IMG/VR virus record: IMGVR_UViG_3300009285_004675 | Location: 1-35,751 of that record | Reading direction: 5' to 3' (one strand) | DNA length: 35,751 nt | From: a virus | The notes under the pieces: model-generated | The model's input: the letters and a program-made list of their open reading frames with translations, nothing else | Told to the model about the DNA's origin: nothing | Database searches by the model: none | Made by a program: the position numbers and the translations under genes | Shown here: piece after piece, positions 6,405 to 12,045 of the stretch | Layout of the letters: each line of letters begins with the position of its first letter | Position numbering within the stretch: position 1 is the stretch's first letter

Positions 6405-6767
6405 CTACTCCCTTTTTACACACGGACGTATATACTCTTCCAGCATTATACGAACGGACTCTTCATTCCCAAGTGCATGCGTGTATGACCCAATGCAATG
6501 CTCTATGTAGTGAAACTCAGATTCGTTTATGGGTGACAGTCCCCTCACTGCCAGTATCCACGCCGCTATCTCACACGATACGGTTTCCAGGCAATTCCAC
6601 CCATACCCATTAGGGATAGGCAATTCCGTGTGGGCAATCTCATGGGCAAGGTCAACCCTGAGTTTATCAGCCCTGGAAATATCTGGCCTGGGCTTTGCGC
6701 CAAGGGATATTATATATCCCCCTTCTATATAGCTTATAGTTGAGTTGTTGTTAATCCGTATTCTCAA
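6405..6767 (-). CDS. ImmA/IrrE-like HExxH protein
   Basis: Residues 42-46 are HEIAH within VDLAHEIAHTE, followed 15-25 residues later by CLETVSCEIAAWILA, which supplies Glu residues for a third zinc ligand. This is the arrangement of the ImmA/IrrE (peptidase M78) family, here only 120 residues. In other phages and mobile elements such proteases cleave repressors; a role in switching is possible but no repressor gene is visible nearby. The start is uncertain: TTG 6767 overlaps the upstream stop (TTGA), and TTG 6785 is an alternative; neither has a good SD. Confidence 0.7.
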   Translation of the reverse strand: MRIRINNNSTISYIEGGYIISLGAKPRPDISRADKLRVDLAHEIAHTELPIPNGYGWNCLETVSCEIAAWILAVRGLSPINESEFHYIEHCIGSYTHALGNEESVRIMLEEYIRPCVKRE

Positions 6768-6949
6768 TAATGGACAACCTGACAATCATCATACTTCGCA
6801 TCACGTTTGTCATAGCACGAAATATGTGATATAAGAAACCACCCCTCATCCTCCGAACACCAGAAACCATCTTCGTCTACGGTGCCGAGAGTTGTGCCGA
6901 TTGCCTTTCCTTCAATTGGTTTACCACAAATCGTGCAATAGGTTTTCAT
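6764..6949 (-). CDS. zinc-binding miniprotein, 61 aa
   Basis: N-terminal YCTICGKPIEGKAIG (CxxC) and a later WCSEDEGWFLISHISCYD supply four Cys and one His, a treble-clef or LIM-like spacing. A strong AAGGGGGAG lies before the ATG. The in-frame sequence upstream also encodes two CxxC pairs but has no start codon. Confidence 0.68.
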   Translation of the reverse strand: MKTYCTICGKPIEGKAIGTTLGTVDEDGFWCSEDEGWFLISHISCYDKRDAKYDDCQVVHY

Positions 6950-7037
6950 TTCTCCCCCTTTTTTCTCTTTACACTGAGAGCATAGTTGTTTGCCTGAACA
7001 TATCTTACATCCAGGGACTCCATACTACCTTACATGA

Positions 7038-7640
7038 CTACACCTCCATACGTATTTGGGCGGGGGGTGCCCATAAGAAACTATGCGACTCCACATGACC
7101 CCGTTTCCAGTCCCAGACCGCCCACTGGTAGACAAACGGGGGGAGTCCAACCTGTGCGGCTTCCTTCACCACCAGCGATTCCGCACGCTCATAAGCGGGA
7201 AGTGAGTTGGCTTTGACCCCCAACAATTGTAGCATGTGAGTGTCAAGGCACACGACATCGCTTTCAAGGGGCTTCCATAGGGCCAAGGCGAAACTCAACT
7301 TGGCAGGGCCAAGTCCTGGTAGCTTATATTGACGGCGATACTCCGAGAACGGCAAGGCGGGGGGGGGAATCGGGGTCTCACGCAGCTCCATAAGCAGGGC
7401 CGCCTTCCTGTATCCGGAGCCGCAGGGTTTGAGGGCGACGATGATGTCATGTGCGGTCTTAGCTACCAGAGCACGTTGCCACGCCGTAACTGCGGATTCC
7501 AGGGTGCAATGGGCACTGATTAGGGCAAACTCAAACCGCTCACGTAGTGTGTATGGGCCGGCCTGGAGTCCCCCCGCATATGAGAGATACCGCTCTCTCT
7601 GGTGGTATGCCCATTCCTGGCGGTCAATCGTCGCTATCAA
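7038..7640 (-). CDS. HhH-GPD DNA-glycosylase-like protein
   Basis: Residues 107-119 (LPGLGPAKLSFAL) form a helix-hairpin-helix, and CLDTHML (131-137) supplies the Asp (133) at the position of the catalytic Asp in endonuclease III/MutY/OGG-type glycosylases. The Lys that marks bifunctional glycosylases (LPGxGxK) is displaced by one residue, so a lyase activity is unlikely. No iron-sulfur Cys cluster is present at the end. Length 200 aa fits a minimal HhH-GPD core. It starts at TTG 7640 with AGGTG upstream and overlaps the phosphoribosyltransferase gene by 17 bases. Family members excise bases; the pyrophosphorylases of some phage hypermodification pathways are, as I recall, also in this superfamily. 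Confidence 0.78.
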   Translation of the reverse strand: MIATIDRQEWAYHQRERYLSYAGGLQAGPYTLRERFEFALISAHCTLESAVTAWQRALVAKTAHDIIVALKPCGSGYRKAALLMELRETPIPPPALPFSEYRRQYKLPGLGPAKLSFALALWKPLESDVVCLDTHMLQLLGVKANSLPAYERAESLVVKEAAQVGLPPFVYQWAVWDWKRGHVESHSFLWAPPAQIRMEV

Positions 7641-8025
7641 TTAACACCTGCTTGTGTATGTCAGTAAATTTGACGTATCGGGAGTCAGTTGTAGTTAGAA
7701 TACGGACGGGGATTAGACCGTATTCGCTACAGAAGTTTAGGCACCGTTGGATTGATGCGCCCGATACGCAAAAGTCGTCAACGATGACAACCTCCGTGCC
7801 CACTGCTGGATTATCTCCGGCATGTAGAGAGTGCGCATTCTCACCAGCTTTACGGATGTAAAGGTGGTTGAGTTCTGATAATACTACCATGGCGCTGGCA
7901 ATGGCACAGCCGGAGGAACCCGTAGATACGATGTAGTTGACGTTGGGCGGAATATGTAGTAGATAGGCTTTTGCCCACTTTTCCAGGTCGTGGCAGTATA
8001 GGGAGTGTCCATATTCAAGACGCAT
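7624..8025 (-). CDS. phosphoribosyltransferase-like protein
   Basis: Residues 79-91 read VVIVDDFCVSGAS, the PRPP-binding loop of type I phosphoribosyltransferases (two acidic residues, then a small-residue loop). YIVSTGSSGCAIASA (31-45) fits the upstream pyrophosphate loop. Length (133 aa) is short but covers the Rossmann-like core. Such enzymes exchange a free base for pyrophosphate on PRPP. It overlaps the upstream gene by one base (TGATG) and the glycosylase-like gene by 17, so the three are coupled. A base-salvage or base-exchange role with the glycosylase is inference. Confidence 0.82.
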   Translation of the reverse strand: MRLEYGHSLYCHDLEKWAKAYLLHIPPNVNYIVSTGSSGCAIASAMVVLSELNHLYIRKAGENAHSLHAGDNPAVGTEVVIVDDFCVSGASIQRCLNFCSEYGLIPVRILTTTDSRYVKFTDIHKQVLIDSDD

Positions 8026-8348
8026 CAGTCCCCCTTCGCTATGATATAGTCCATACGGGCTTTAGCTTCCCGTTCCTCTTTGTCCAGCCACCAATGGGAG
8101 TGCAATGCTCTGTGGCACGGATGACACACATAGCGGCTAATCTGGTAGAGATAGCTTTCGTGGTGACGCACCCCCTGTGTGGTTTCCATACCGCACTCTG
8201 TGCATACCGTGCCCATCATAACCCCATCATGCCGGATACGGGCCTTTCGCCGACTTTCACATTCCCGCTTTTGACGGCGGCGGTCGTCCAGATTCCGTGC
8301 GTCATGGGCACGGGAGTATTGGCGGTTGTAACCTGGGGGTTTAGGCAC
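8025..8348 (-). CDS. HNH-like zinc protein, 107 aa
   Basis: The C-terminal half has VCTECGM, then VRHHESYLYQ and VCHPCHRALHSH: two CxxC pairs around an HH motif, the layout of small phage HNH-type nucleases and their inactive relatives. The N-terminal half is very basic (DDRRRQKRECESRRKARIR). Start chosen at GTG 8348, just after the previous gene; a TTG far upstream (8498) would add sequence that looks like the shadow of that gene. Whether it cuts DNA cannot be told from sequence. Confidence 0.62.
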   Translation of the reverse strand: MPKPPGYNRQYSRAHDARNLDDRRRQKRECESRRKARIRHDGVMMGTVCTECGMETTQGVRHHESYLYQISRYVCHPCHRALHSHWWLDKEEREAKARMDYIIAKGD

Positions 8349-8478
8349 TGGGCACCCATAAAGGGTTGCCGTTGGAGAGGGAAACGGTAGCCAGGGGGTC
8401 ACACCACCTACATGAGCGGATACCTTGGCCTTGGAGAATCTCACCTGGCGACAGGTGATGACCACAGCATTTACACAT
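8341..8478 (-). CDS. zinc-ribbon miniprotein, 45 aa
   Basis: Encodes MCKCCGHHLSPGEI and later RSCRWCDPL, a classic four-Cys zinc ribbon. It has AAAGGATGG upstream of the ATG and overlaps the next gene by 8 bases. The frame is different from the longer open frame that covers this interval, and the ribbon motif makes this the better reading. Confidence 0.62.
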   Translation of the reverse strand: MCKCCGHHLSPGEILQGQGIRSCRWCDPLATVSLSNGNPLWVPSA

Positions 8479-8531
8479 TTGAAACCATCCTTTCCCAAAT
8501 CTTTGGATAACGCTTTATGCCATCCACACTT

Positions 8532-8705
8532 TCAGGTTGCCCCCATCACTGCGGTGGACATGTTGGAGTGACCACAGACGGTGAATCTTGCGGGGATATT
8601 GGGCCTGCGGGATGTCAAGGCTTGGAAGCACTTCCACACGCCGTTTATGTCCAGAATAATCCGGCGCATCGTTCCCCCACACTTGGGACAAGTTGACTCT
8701 AACAT
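8532..8705 (-). CDS. zinc-ribbon-like protein, 57 aa, first gene of unit 2, possibly truncated
   Basis: The ATG at 8705 sits behind CAGAAAGGGG and a promoter. The product begins MLESTCPKCGGTMRR and continues GVWKCFQA, then loses the pattern: a second ribbon CxxC would be expected after WKC but the frame gives FQALTSRRP and a late VCGH. It ends at a TGA, after which the same frame stays open. A frameshift or a degraded zinc ribbon is possible. Confidence 0.52.
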   Translation of the reverse strand: MLESTCPKCGGTMRRIILDINGVWKCFQALTSRRPNIPARFTVCGHSNMSTAVMGAT

Positions 8706-8720
8706 CGTTAACCCCTTTCT

Positions 8721-8734
8721 GCCGTTTAAACGGC
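8721..8734. promoter_or_regulatory. 14-bp palindrome in unit 2 leader
   Basis: GCCGTTTAAACGGC is a perfect palindrome placed between the -10 and the SD of unit 2. Related GTTTAAAC or GTTTAACGG sequences overlap the -10 of unit 1 and the spacer of unit 3. An operator is a reasonable guess. Confidence 0.5.
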
Positions 8735-8744
8735 TTTTGACTCT

Positions 8745-8773
8745 ATGGTATCAGACTTTCAGGATGTTGTCAA
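8745..8773 (-). promoter_or_regulatory. sigma70-type promoter for unit 2
   Basis: TTGACA (8768-8773), 17-bp spacer, TACCAT (8745-8750, 4 of 6). The -35 is preceded by GGAC as at the unit 1 promoter. It lies directly after the radical SAM gene, with no terminator between. Confidence 0.65.
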
Positions 8774-8782
8774 GTCCCTACC

Positions 8783-9889
8783 TTAGGACATTGACGCTAT
8801 GGCCGTATCGTATAGGCGCTGGAAGCCGTAGCCGGCGTATACCTGTGCGGCTGGTGATTGCCAGGATTTTATGGGAGTCTCTTCGGATGCGTCCTGGCCG
8901 CTACTCTCGTAATCCGCAAGGCAGAACATGTTGAACCAGCCCAGGTTGGGGACACGTTTCATCCAGTCGGATGTCTGGTCATAGGTGTCAGGTGCTTCAC
9001 CATCAAGACCCACGATGATGTTGGGGCATACGAGCATACCCGCTCTTGCTACCATGTGTGTGGCGACATCTATTAAAGACTCGGTAGCGGGCTTGCGGTA
9101 GATACGGAGAATAGAGTTGTTGTAGCTTTCAACCCCTATCTCTACGGCGATGACGCCCATGCGTTGCCACTCACGCATGGTATCCATGCCCATCTTGACA
9201 ATCTGGGTAGCGGTGGTTTGGACTACAAAGCCGGCGGGGTGTATCCAATCGTTGATAGTGGCTATGTAATCCCAGTCACACTGACCGAAAGTCTTGTCGT
9301 CCATGTAAACAACGCCTACCTCACGGCTGTAGAGGGGCATTAGTTGGTCATAGATACTGGATATACTGTTCTTTACGGCGGGGTGTGGCACTGTGCAAAA
9401 GGTGCATTGGTGGTTGCATCCCGTAGAGAGTTGTAGCCGGACACCGTTGAGGACAGGGCCGTTGCGGGGATAGGCACGGGAGTTGTAGATTTTAGGGCGC
9501 GGTTCACCCTGTAGGTAGGCGATTGTGGCTATCCCCCCCTCTATGGTGTCAAACCATGTGACATTGGGGCCGCCTATGGGTTGACAATACCCCCCCAAGT
9601 AGAAGTGGGTGTTTGGTTGGGATATTGTCAGGTATTTCCAGTGGTTGCGGTTGGCTTCCATCACGCTGCCCAGGACGATGTTGTCGGGTATGGATTCCCA
9701 TGTGTCAAAAAGGCGGAAGTTGGGGTGTTTCATGTAGGGCATAAGGCGGGTGGCCCAGGTGGGAACGTCCCAACACCCTGTGGCAAAGGGAAGGTAGCCG
9801 TGTTTGGCCTTTGCCGCAAGGTGTGCCCTTATGTATTTCCCCAGGGTTGTATTGCCTTGTGACTGTGCTCTGATTTGTGCCAGTATCAT
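8783..9889 (-). CDS. radical SAM enzyme
   Basis: Residues 158-165 are CNHQCTFC, the CxxxCxxC motif that holds the 4Fe-4S cluster; YMDDKTFGQ (195-203) and VEIGVES (249-255) match later strands of the radical SAM barrel. The N-terminal 150 residues include GGYCQPIGG and FDTIEGGIATI then PRPKIYNSRAY, which look like a reduced form of the front domain of B12-binding-type radical SAM enzymes; no DxHxxG cobalamin motif is seen. The substrate cannot be assigned. The start has GGGGGAAG six bases upstream. Being in an early-type operon suggests modification of nucleotide, DNA or host RNA rather than virion assembly. Confidence 0.88.
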   Translation of the reverse strand: MILAQIRAQSQGNTTLGKYIRAHLAAKAKHGYLPFATGCWDVPTWATRLMPYMKHPNFRLFDTWESIPDNIVLGSVMEANRNHWKYLTISQPNTHFYLGGYCQPIGGPNVTWFDTIEGGIATIAYLQGEPRPKIYNSRAYPRNGPVLNGVRLQLSTGCNHQCTFCTVPHPAVKNSISSIYDQLMPLYSREVGVVYMDDKTFGQCDWDYIATINDWIHPAGFVVQTTATQIVKMGMDTMREWQRMGVIAVEIGVESYNNSILRIYRKPATESLIDVATHMVARAGMLVCPNIIVGLDGEAPDTYDQTSDWMKRVPNLGWFNMFCLADYESSGQDASEETPIKSWQSPAAQVYAGYGFQRLYDTAIASMS

Positions 9890-9892
9890 GTT

Positions 9893-10144
9893 TTACTTCC
9901 CCCTTTTCCACACTACCTTACCTTGCCACAGGCAGTATTCGGGATGGTCATAGAGGATGTAGGGTTGGGGCTTGTCATAAGCCCATAAATCCCCTTCGTC
10001 GTCCACTACTACCCATGGTGTTTTATCCACCCCAATCGTAAGGGTGCCGTGTGTATATCCCACATACCCCACTTCCAAGTCCTGGAAAAACACTACTTCC
10101 CCACTCCCAAGTAGCGCCACATCCAATGTTTCAAACTTTACCAT
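9893..10144 (-). CDS. hypothetical protein, 83 aa
   Basis: A beta-rich soluble protein with SGEVVFFQDLEVGYVGY, TPWVVVDDEGDLW and PYILYDHPEYCLW. No family recognised. A GGGGGG SD precedes the ATG; three bases separate its stop from the radical SAM start, so the pair is cotranscribed. Confidence 0.65.
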   Translation of the reverse strand: MVKFETLDVALLGSGEVVFFQDLEVGYVGYTHGTLTIGVDKTPWVVVDDEGDLWAYDKPQPYILYDHPEYCLWQGKVVWKRGK

Positions 10145-10174
10145 TGTGTCCCCCCTCTTGTTTCCATGTGATTA

Positions 10175-10450
10175 TCATACGCTTTCCTCCCTCAGAAGTA
10201 TAAGCAGTCCCTTACCGTTAGTAGCGATGATGGTATCATCCTTCTGTAACTCAAAGGGATATGGGACGCCGTATCTTGACGCCGCTTCCTTCGTCAGTGA
10301 GACCCACATCAGGCGGGTAGCGTGTAGGTGCTCAAGTTTGGAAATGAATTCGGGAGTGATGCCCAAGTCATTCTTGTTTTGTTCGTAGCGCACTACATCG
10401 GCGGCGCTACCATTGTGGATGAATCCCGTGGGACTACGCCAAACTATCAT
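10175..10450 (-). CDS. hypothetical protein, 91 aa, first gene of unit 1
   Basis: Mixed alpha/beta protein; the middle (EFISKLEHLHATRLMWVS) is helical and the end (DTIIATNGKGLLILL) beta-rich. No family recognised. It follows CAGAAAGGGG and a promoter, and is the outermost gene of the minus arm. Confidence 0.65.
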   Translation of the reverse strand: MIVWRSPTGFIHNGSAADVVRYEQNKNDLGITPEFISKLEHLHATRLMWVSLTKEAASRYGVPYPFELQKDDTIIATNGKGLLILLREESV

Positions 10451-10488
10451 GTTTACCCCTTTCTGACCTGTTTTTCAAGGTCAACCAT

Positions 10489-10517
10489 AGTTTAAACGGT
10501 TTGTGGTGGTTTGTCAA
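10489..10517 (-). promoter_or_regulatory. sigma70-type promoter for unit 1
   Basis: TTGACA (10512-10517), 17-bp spacer, TAAACT (10489-10494, 4 of 6). The -10 overlaps the palindrome GTTTAAAC (10490-10497). Confidence 0.62.
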
Positions 10518-10622
10518 GTCCCTATTCAAGCCATATCTGGGGTCAAACTCTTCACGTGAGGTATATGGCGGGGGGACACCCAGGTGCCTATGTGCGCTCA
10601 ACCCTAACGTATGATACGACGG

Positions 10623-10827
10623 TAGCATGTGAGCGATGATAGCATGTGAGTTGCGAGCTACCCATTACGTATAGCGGGAATGATAATCATTACTATTATT
10701 GTTGAGAATGGCTCGCAACAAGGCGGAAAGAGTTGGAATATGGTGTGAATATTCCGTATCTGGTTATTGCCAAAATGGGAAGCGTTTGCAAGAGTAGGAA
10801 GCGTTATTAACGGGCATGACGTTATTA
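10623..10827. repeat. repeat-rich control region between divergent arms
   Basis: No convincing gene lies in 10451-10978. The region holds TAGCATGTGAG twice (10623, 10640; 17 bp apart), GGAAGCGTT twice (10778, 10797; 19 bp) and CGTTATTA twice (10802, 10820; 18 bp). It also has a 9-bp inverted repeat GTTGCGAGC/GCTCGCAAC (10650, 10711), a 13-bp palindrome AATGATAATCATT (10679-10691), and GGAATAT/ATATTCC (10735, 10749) with a 7-base loop. Repeats spaced by about two helical turns suggest a regulator-binding region or a replication origin. Confidence 0.6.
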
Positions 10828-10833
10828 GGGATG

Positions 10834-10861
10834 TTGACAAGGCCTGAGAATGGACTATACT
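10834..10861 (+). promoter_or_regulatory. sigma70-type promoter, first plus-strand unit
   Basis: TTGACA (10834-10839), 16-bp spacer, TATACT (10856-10861, 5 of 6). The first credible start codon follows about 110 bases later, and the leader holds no gene I can support. Confidence 0.72.
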
Positions 10862-10978
10862 TATGGCAGGTTCAACGCAACTTAACAAGCGAATACGGCA
10901 GATACGGCCAAGTGGGAATTGACGTATGTCAAGGAAAGGGGGTTAGGGCTACCCACACTGCCAATAGAAAGGGGTAAA

Positions 10979-11128
10979 GTGAAAAAGCAAGCTATGGTAG
11001 ACCAACCATATCAACGCTGTGGAGTCCACGGTTGGCATCTGGGGCATATCTGCCCTTGGTGTATATCCAATGCCAAAGGGGTTGCGGCCACGCTGGCGTG
11101 GTGTCGCCGCATAGGATATAAGGGGTAA
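10979..11128 (+). CDS. zinc-knuckle protein, 49 aa
   Basis: Start placed at GTG 10979, preceded by GAAAGGGG; a longer frame from TTG 10919 has no SD. The product contains RCGVHGWHLGHICPWC, a CxxHx(n)CxxC zinc site. The next gene has the same motif (CDVHGNF...CPYC), so the two are related. Function unknown; gene order suggests early expression on the plus arm. Confidence 0.62.
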   Translation: MKKQAMVDQPYQRCGVHGWHLGHICPWCISNAKGVAATLAWCRRIGYKG

Positions 11129-11131
11129 GCC

Positions 11132-11545
11132 ATGCGGTCAATGACAGTAGGTGGCTACTGTGATGTGCATGGCAATTTCAACGGTTTCCTCACGTGTCCA
11201 TATTGTGCTAAGGTTAAGGCGCATGTGGACGAGTCCAAAGCAAAGGCAAGCGCTATGCTACGAGAGAGCAAGCGCATAAAGAAAGGGGTTACAATGGCAA
11301 AGAACAAGGTCAATGCAGAAGTAAAAGCAGAAGTAAAATCTGAGCGTAACCGCAAGCTAAAAACCTATGTGGCCAACCTGGACGGTGACCAGGATGCGGC
11401 CTATCAGGCGTTCAAATTACTGGAAAAAGAGCACAAGGCGGAGGTTGCCATCCTGCGCACGTTCTGGAAGTCACACTACCTGAGCGTAGGCCACCGGTGC
11501 CTTGGTAAAATGCTCGTAGGTAACTTCGGTAAGGTGGACAAATAG
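11132..11545 (+). CDS. zinc-knuckle protein with helical domain, 137 aa; possible internal start
   Basis: Residues 10-25 carry CDVHGNFNGFLTCPYC, like its neighbour. Residues 55-137 form a basic helical domain (KNKVNAEVKAEVKSERNRKL, later YQAFKLLEKEHKAE). An ATG at 11294 (codon 55) has its own GAAAGGGG SD at ideal distance, so a second, 83-residue product lacking the zinc knuckle is plausible. No family recognised. Confidence 0.68.
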   Translation: MRSMTVGGYCDVHGNFNGFLTCPYCAKVKAHVDESKAKASAMLRESKRIKKGVTMAKNKVNAEVKAEVKSERNRKLKTYVANLDGDQDAAYQAFKLLEKEHKAEVAILRTFWKSHYLSVGHRCLGKMLVGNFGKVDK

Positions 11546-11546
11546 C

Positions 11547-11621
11547 GTGGACATCGTCGTTACCGCTCTCGTGTTTGCGATAGTGTTCCTTGGCGTGCTG
11601 GCTATAGCCAGTCACCGCTAA
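11547..11621 (+). CDS. single-span membrane miniprotein, 24 aa
   Basis: GTG start, one base after the preceding stop; the product is MDIVVTALVFAIVFLGVLAI plus ASHR, almost entirely one transmembrane helix with a positive end. It is followed at once by a strong terminator hairpin. The AAGGTGG SD is a little far (about 10 bases). Phages often carry such peptides; a role at the membrane is all that can be said. Confidence 0.48.
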   Translation: MDIVVTALVFAIVFLGVLAIASHR

Positions 11622-11623
11622 GC

Positions 11624-11663
11624 GGGGGGGGGCAGTAGTCGGGTTGCTGCCCCCCCTTCCTTT
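11624..11663 (+). terminator. intrinsic terminator closing the short plus-strand unit
   Basis: GGGGGGGCAG (11626-11635) pairs perfectly with CTGCCCCCCC (11647-11656) across an 11-base loop, followed by TTCCTTT. Ten G/C-rich pairs make it very stable, although the T tract is interrupted. Confidence 0.75.
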
Positions 11664-11785
11664 GCCCAGCGTTAATGCGAATGATAATGGGAAGCATTGG
11701 CAATACCCATATCTGTTTAGGTATGGGGGGGGTTGGGTCACGACCTCTGTTCTATATGGGGGGGCTTGTCTGGCAATTACCTAAA

Positions 11786-11986
11786 TTATTTTTTGATTTT
11801 TAGTCCGAATTTGAAGTTGCGTTTAAACGCACCGAATATCCCCCGCTTCATCCGCTTCACCTCTTTGGCCTTCAACTCTTGTCCCGTTAATCCCTGTGTA
11901 GGCACAAAGGGCATACTCCCACCCCGCTTCAACGCCTCCCGTATTACCAGGTCTGCCCCCGTATATGTCTGTAGTCCGCGTGCCAT
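11786..11986 (-). CDS. lone basic protein, 66 aa
   Basis: The only minus-strand gene inside the plus arm. Start at ATG 11986, six bases after an extended -10 promoter element. The protein has TYTGADLVIREALKRGG and a strongly basic end (KRMKRGIFGAFKRNFKFGLK). It could be a small regulator or DNA-binding protein of the divergent terminase promoter, but no helix-turn-helix is clear. An upstream start at 12016 would lie before the promoter element and is rejected. Confidence 0.6.
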   Translation of the reverse strand: MARGLQTYTGADLVIREALKRGGSMPFVPTQGLTGQELKAKEVKRMKRGIFGAFKRNFKFGLKIKK

Positions 11987-11992
11987 ACTCCC

Positions 11993-12001
11993 ATTATACC
12001 A
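11993..12001 (-). promoter_or_regulatory. extended -10 promoter for the lone minus gene
   Basis: TGGTATAAT on the minus strand (11993-12001) is a perfect -10 with TGn extension. It ends six bases before the ATG, so the transcript would have almost no leader. Confidence 0.6.
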
Positions 12002-12009
12002 CCGGGGGC

Positions 12010-12038
12010 TTGACAAATTCCTCCAGGTGTGTTATACT
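12010..12038 (+). promoter_or_regulatory. sigma70-type promoter for the late operon
   Basis: TTGACA (12010-12015), 17-bp spacer, TATACT (12033-12038). The -10 ends seven bases before ATG 12046, so the terminase message is probably leaderless or nearly so. It overlaps the divergent promoter region of the minus gene. Confidence 0.75.
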
Positions 12039-12045
12039 CATGCTA

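Noticed and set aside
8532-8534. TGA as selenocysteine or programmed readthrough
   Set aside because: No SECIS-like hairpin was seen directly after it, and the following frame is explained by separate genes.
10434-10628. Minus-strand frame of 64 codons across the unit 1 promoter
   Set aside because: It lies over the promoter and the SD of the gene at 10450, with no SD of its own and a composition unlike the neighbours.
10673-10692. Fur-box-like sequence around AATGATAATCATT
   Set aside because: It matches about 15 of 19 positions of the classical Fur box, but a palindrome of this composition is easy to meet and nothing else points to iron control. Kept only as a palindrome in the control region.
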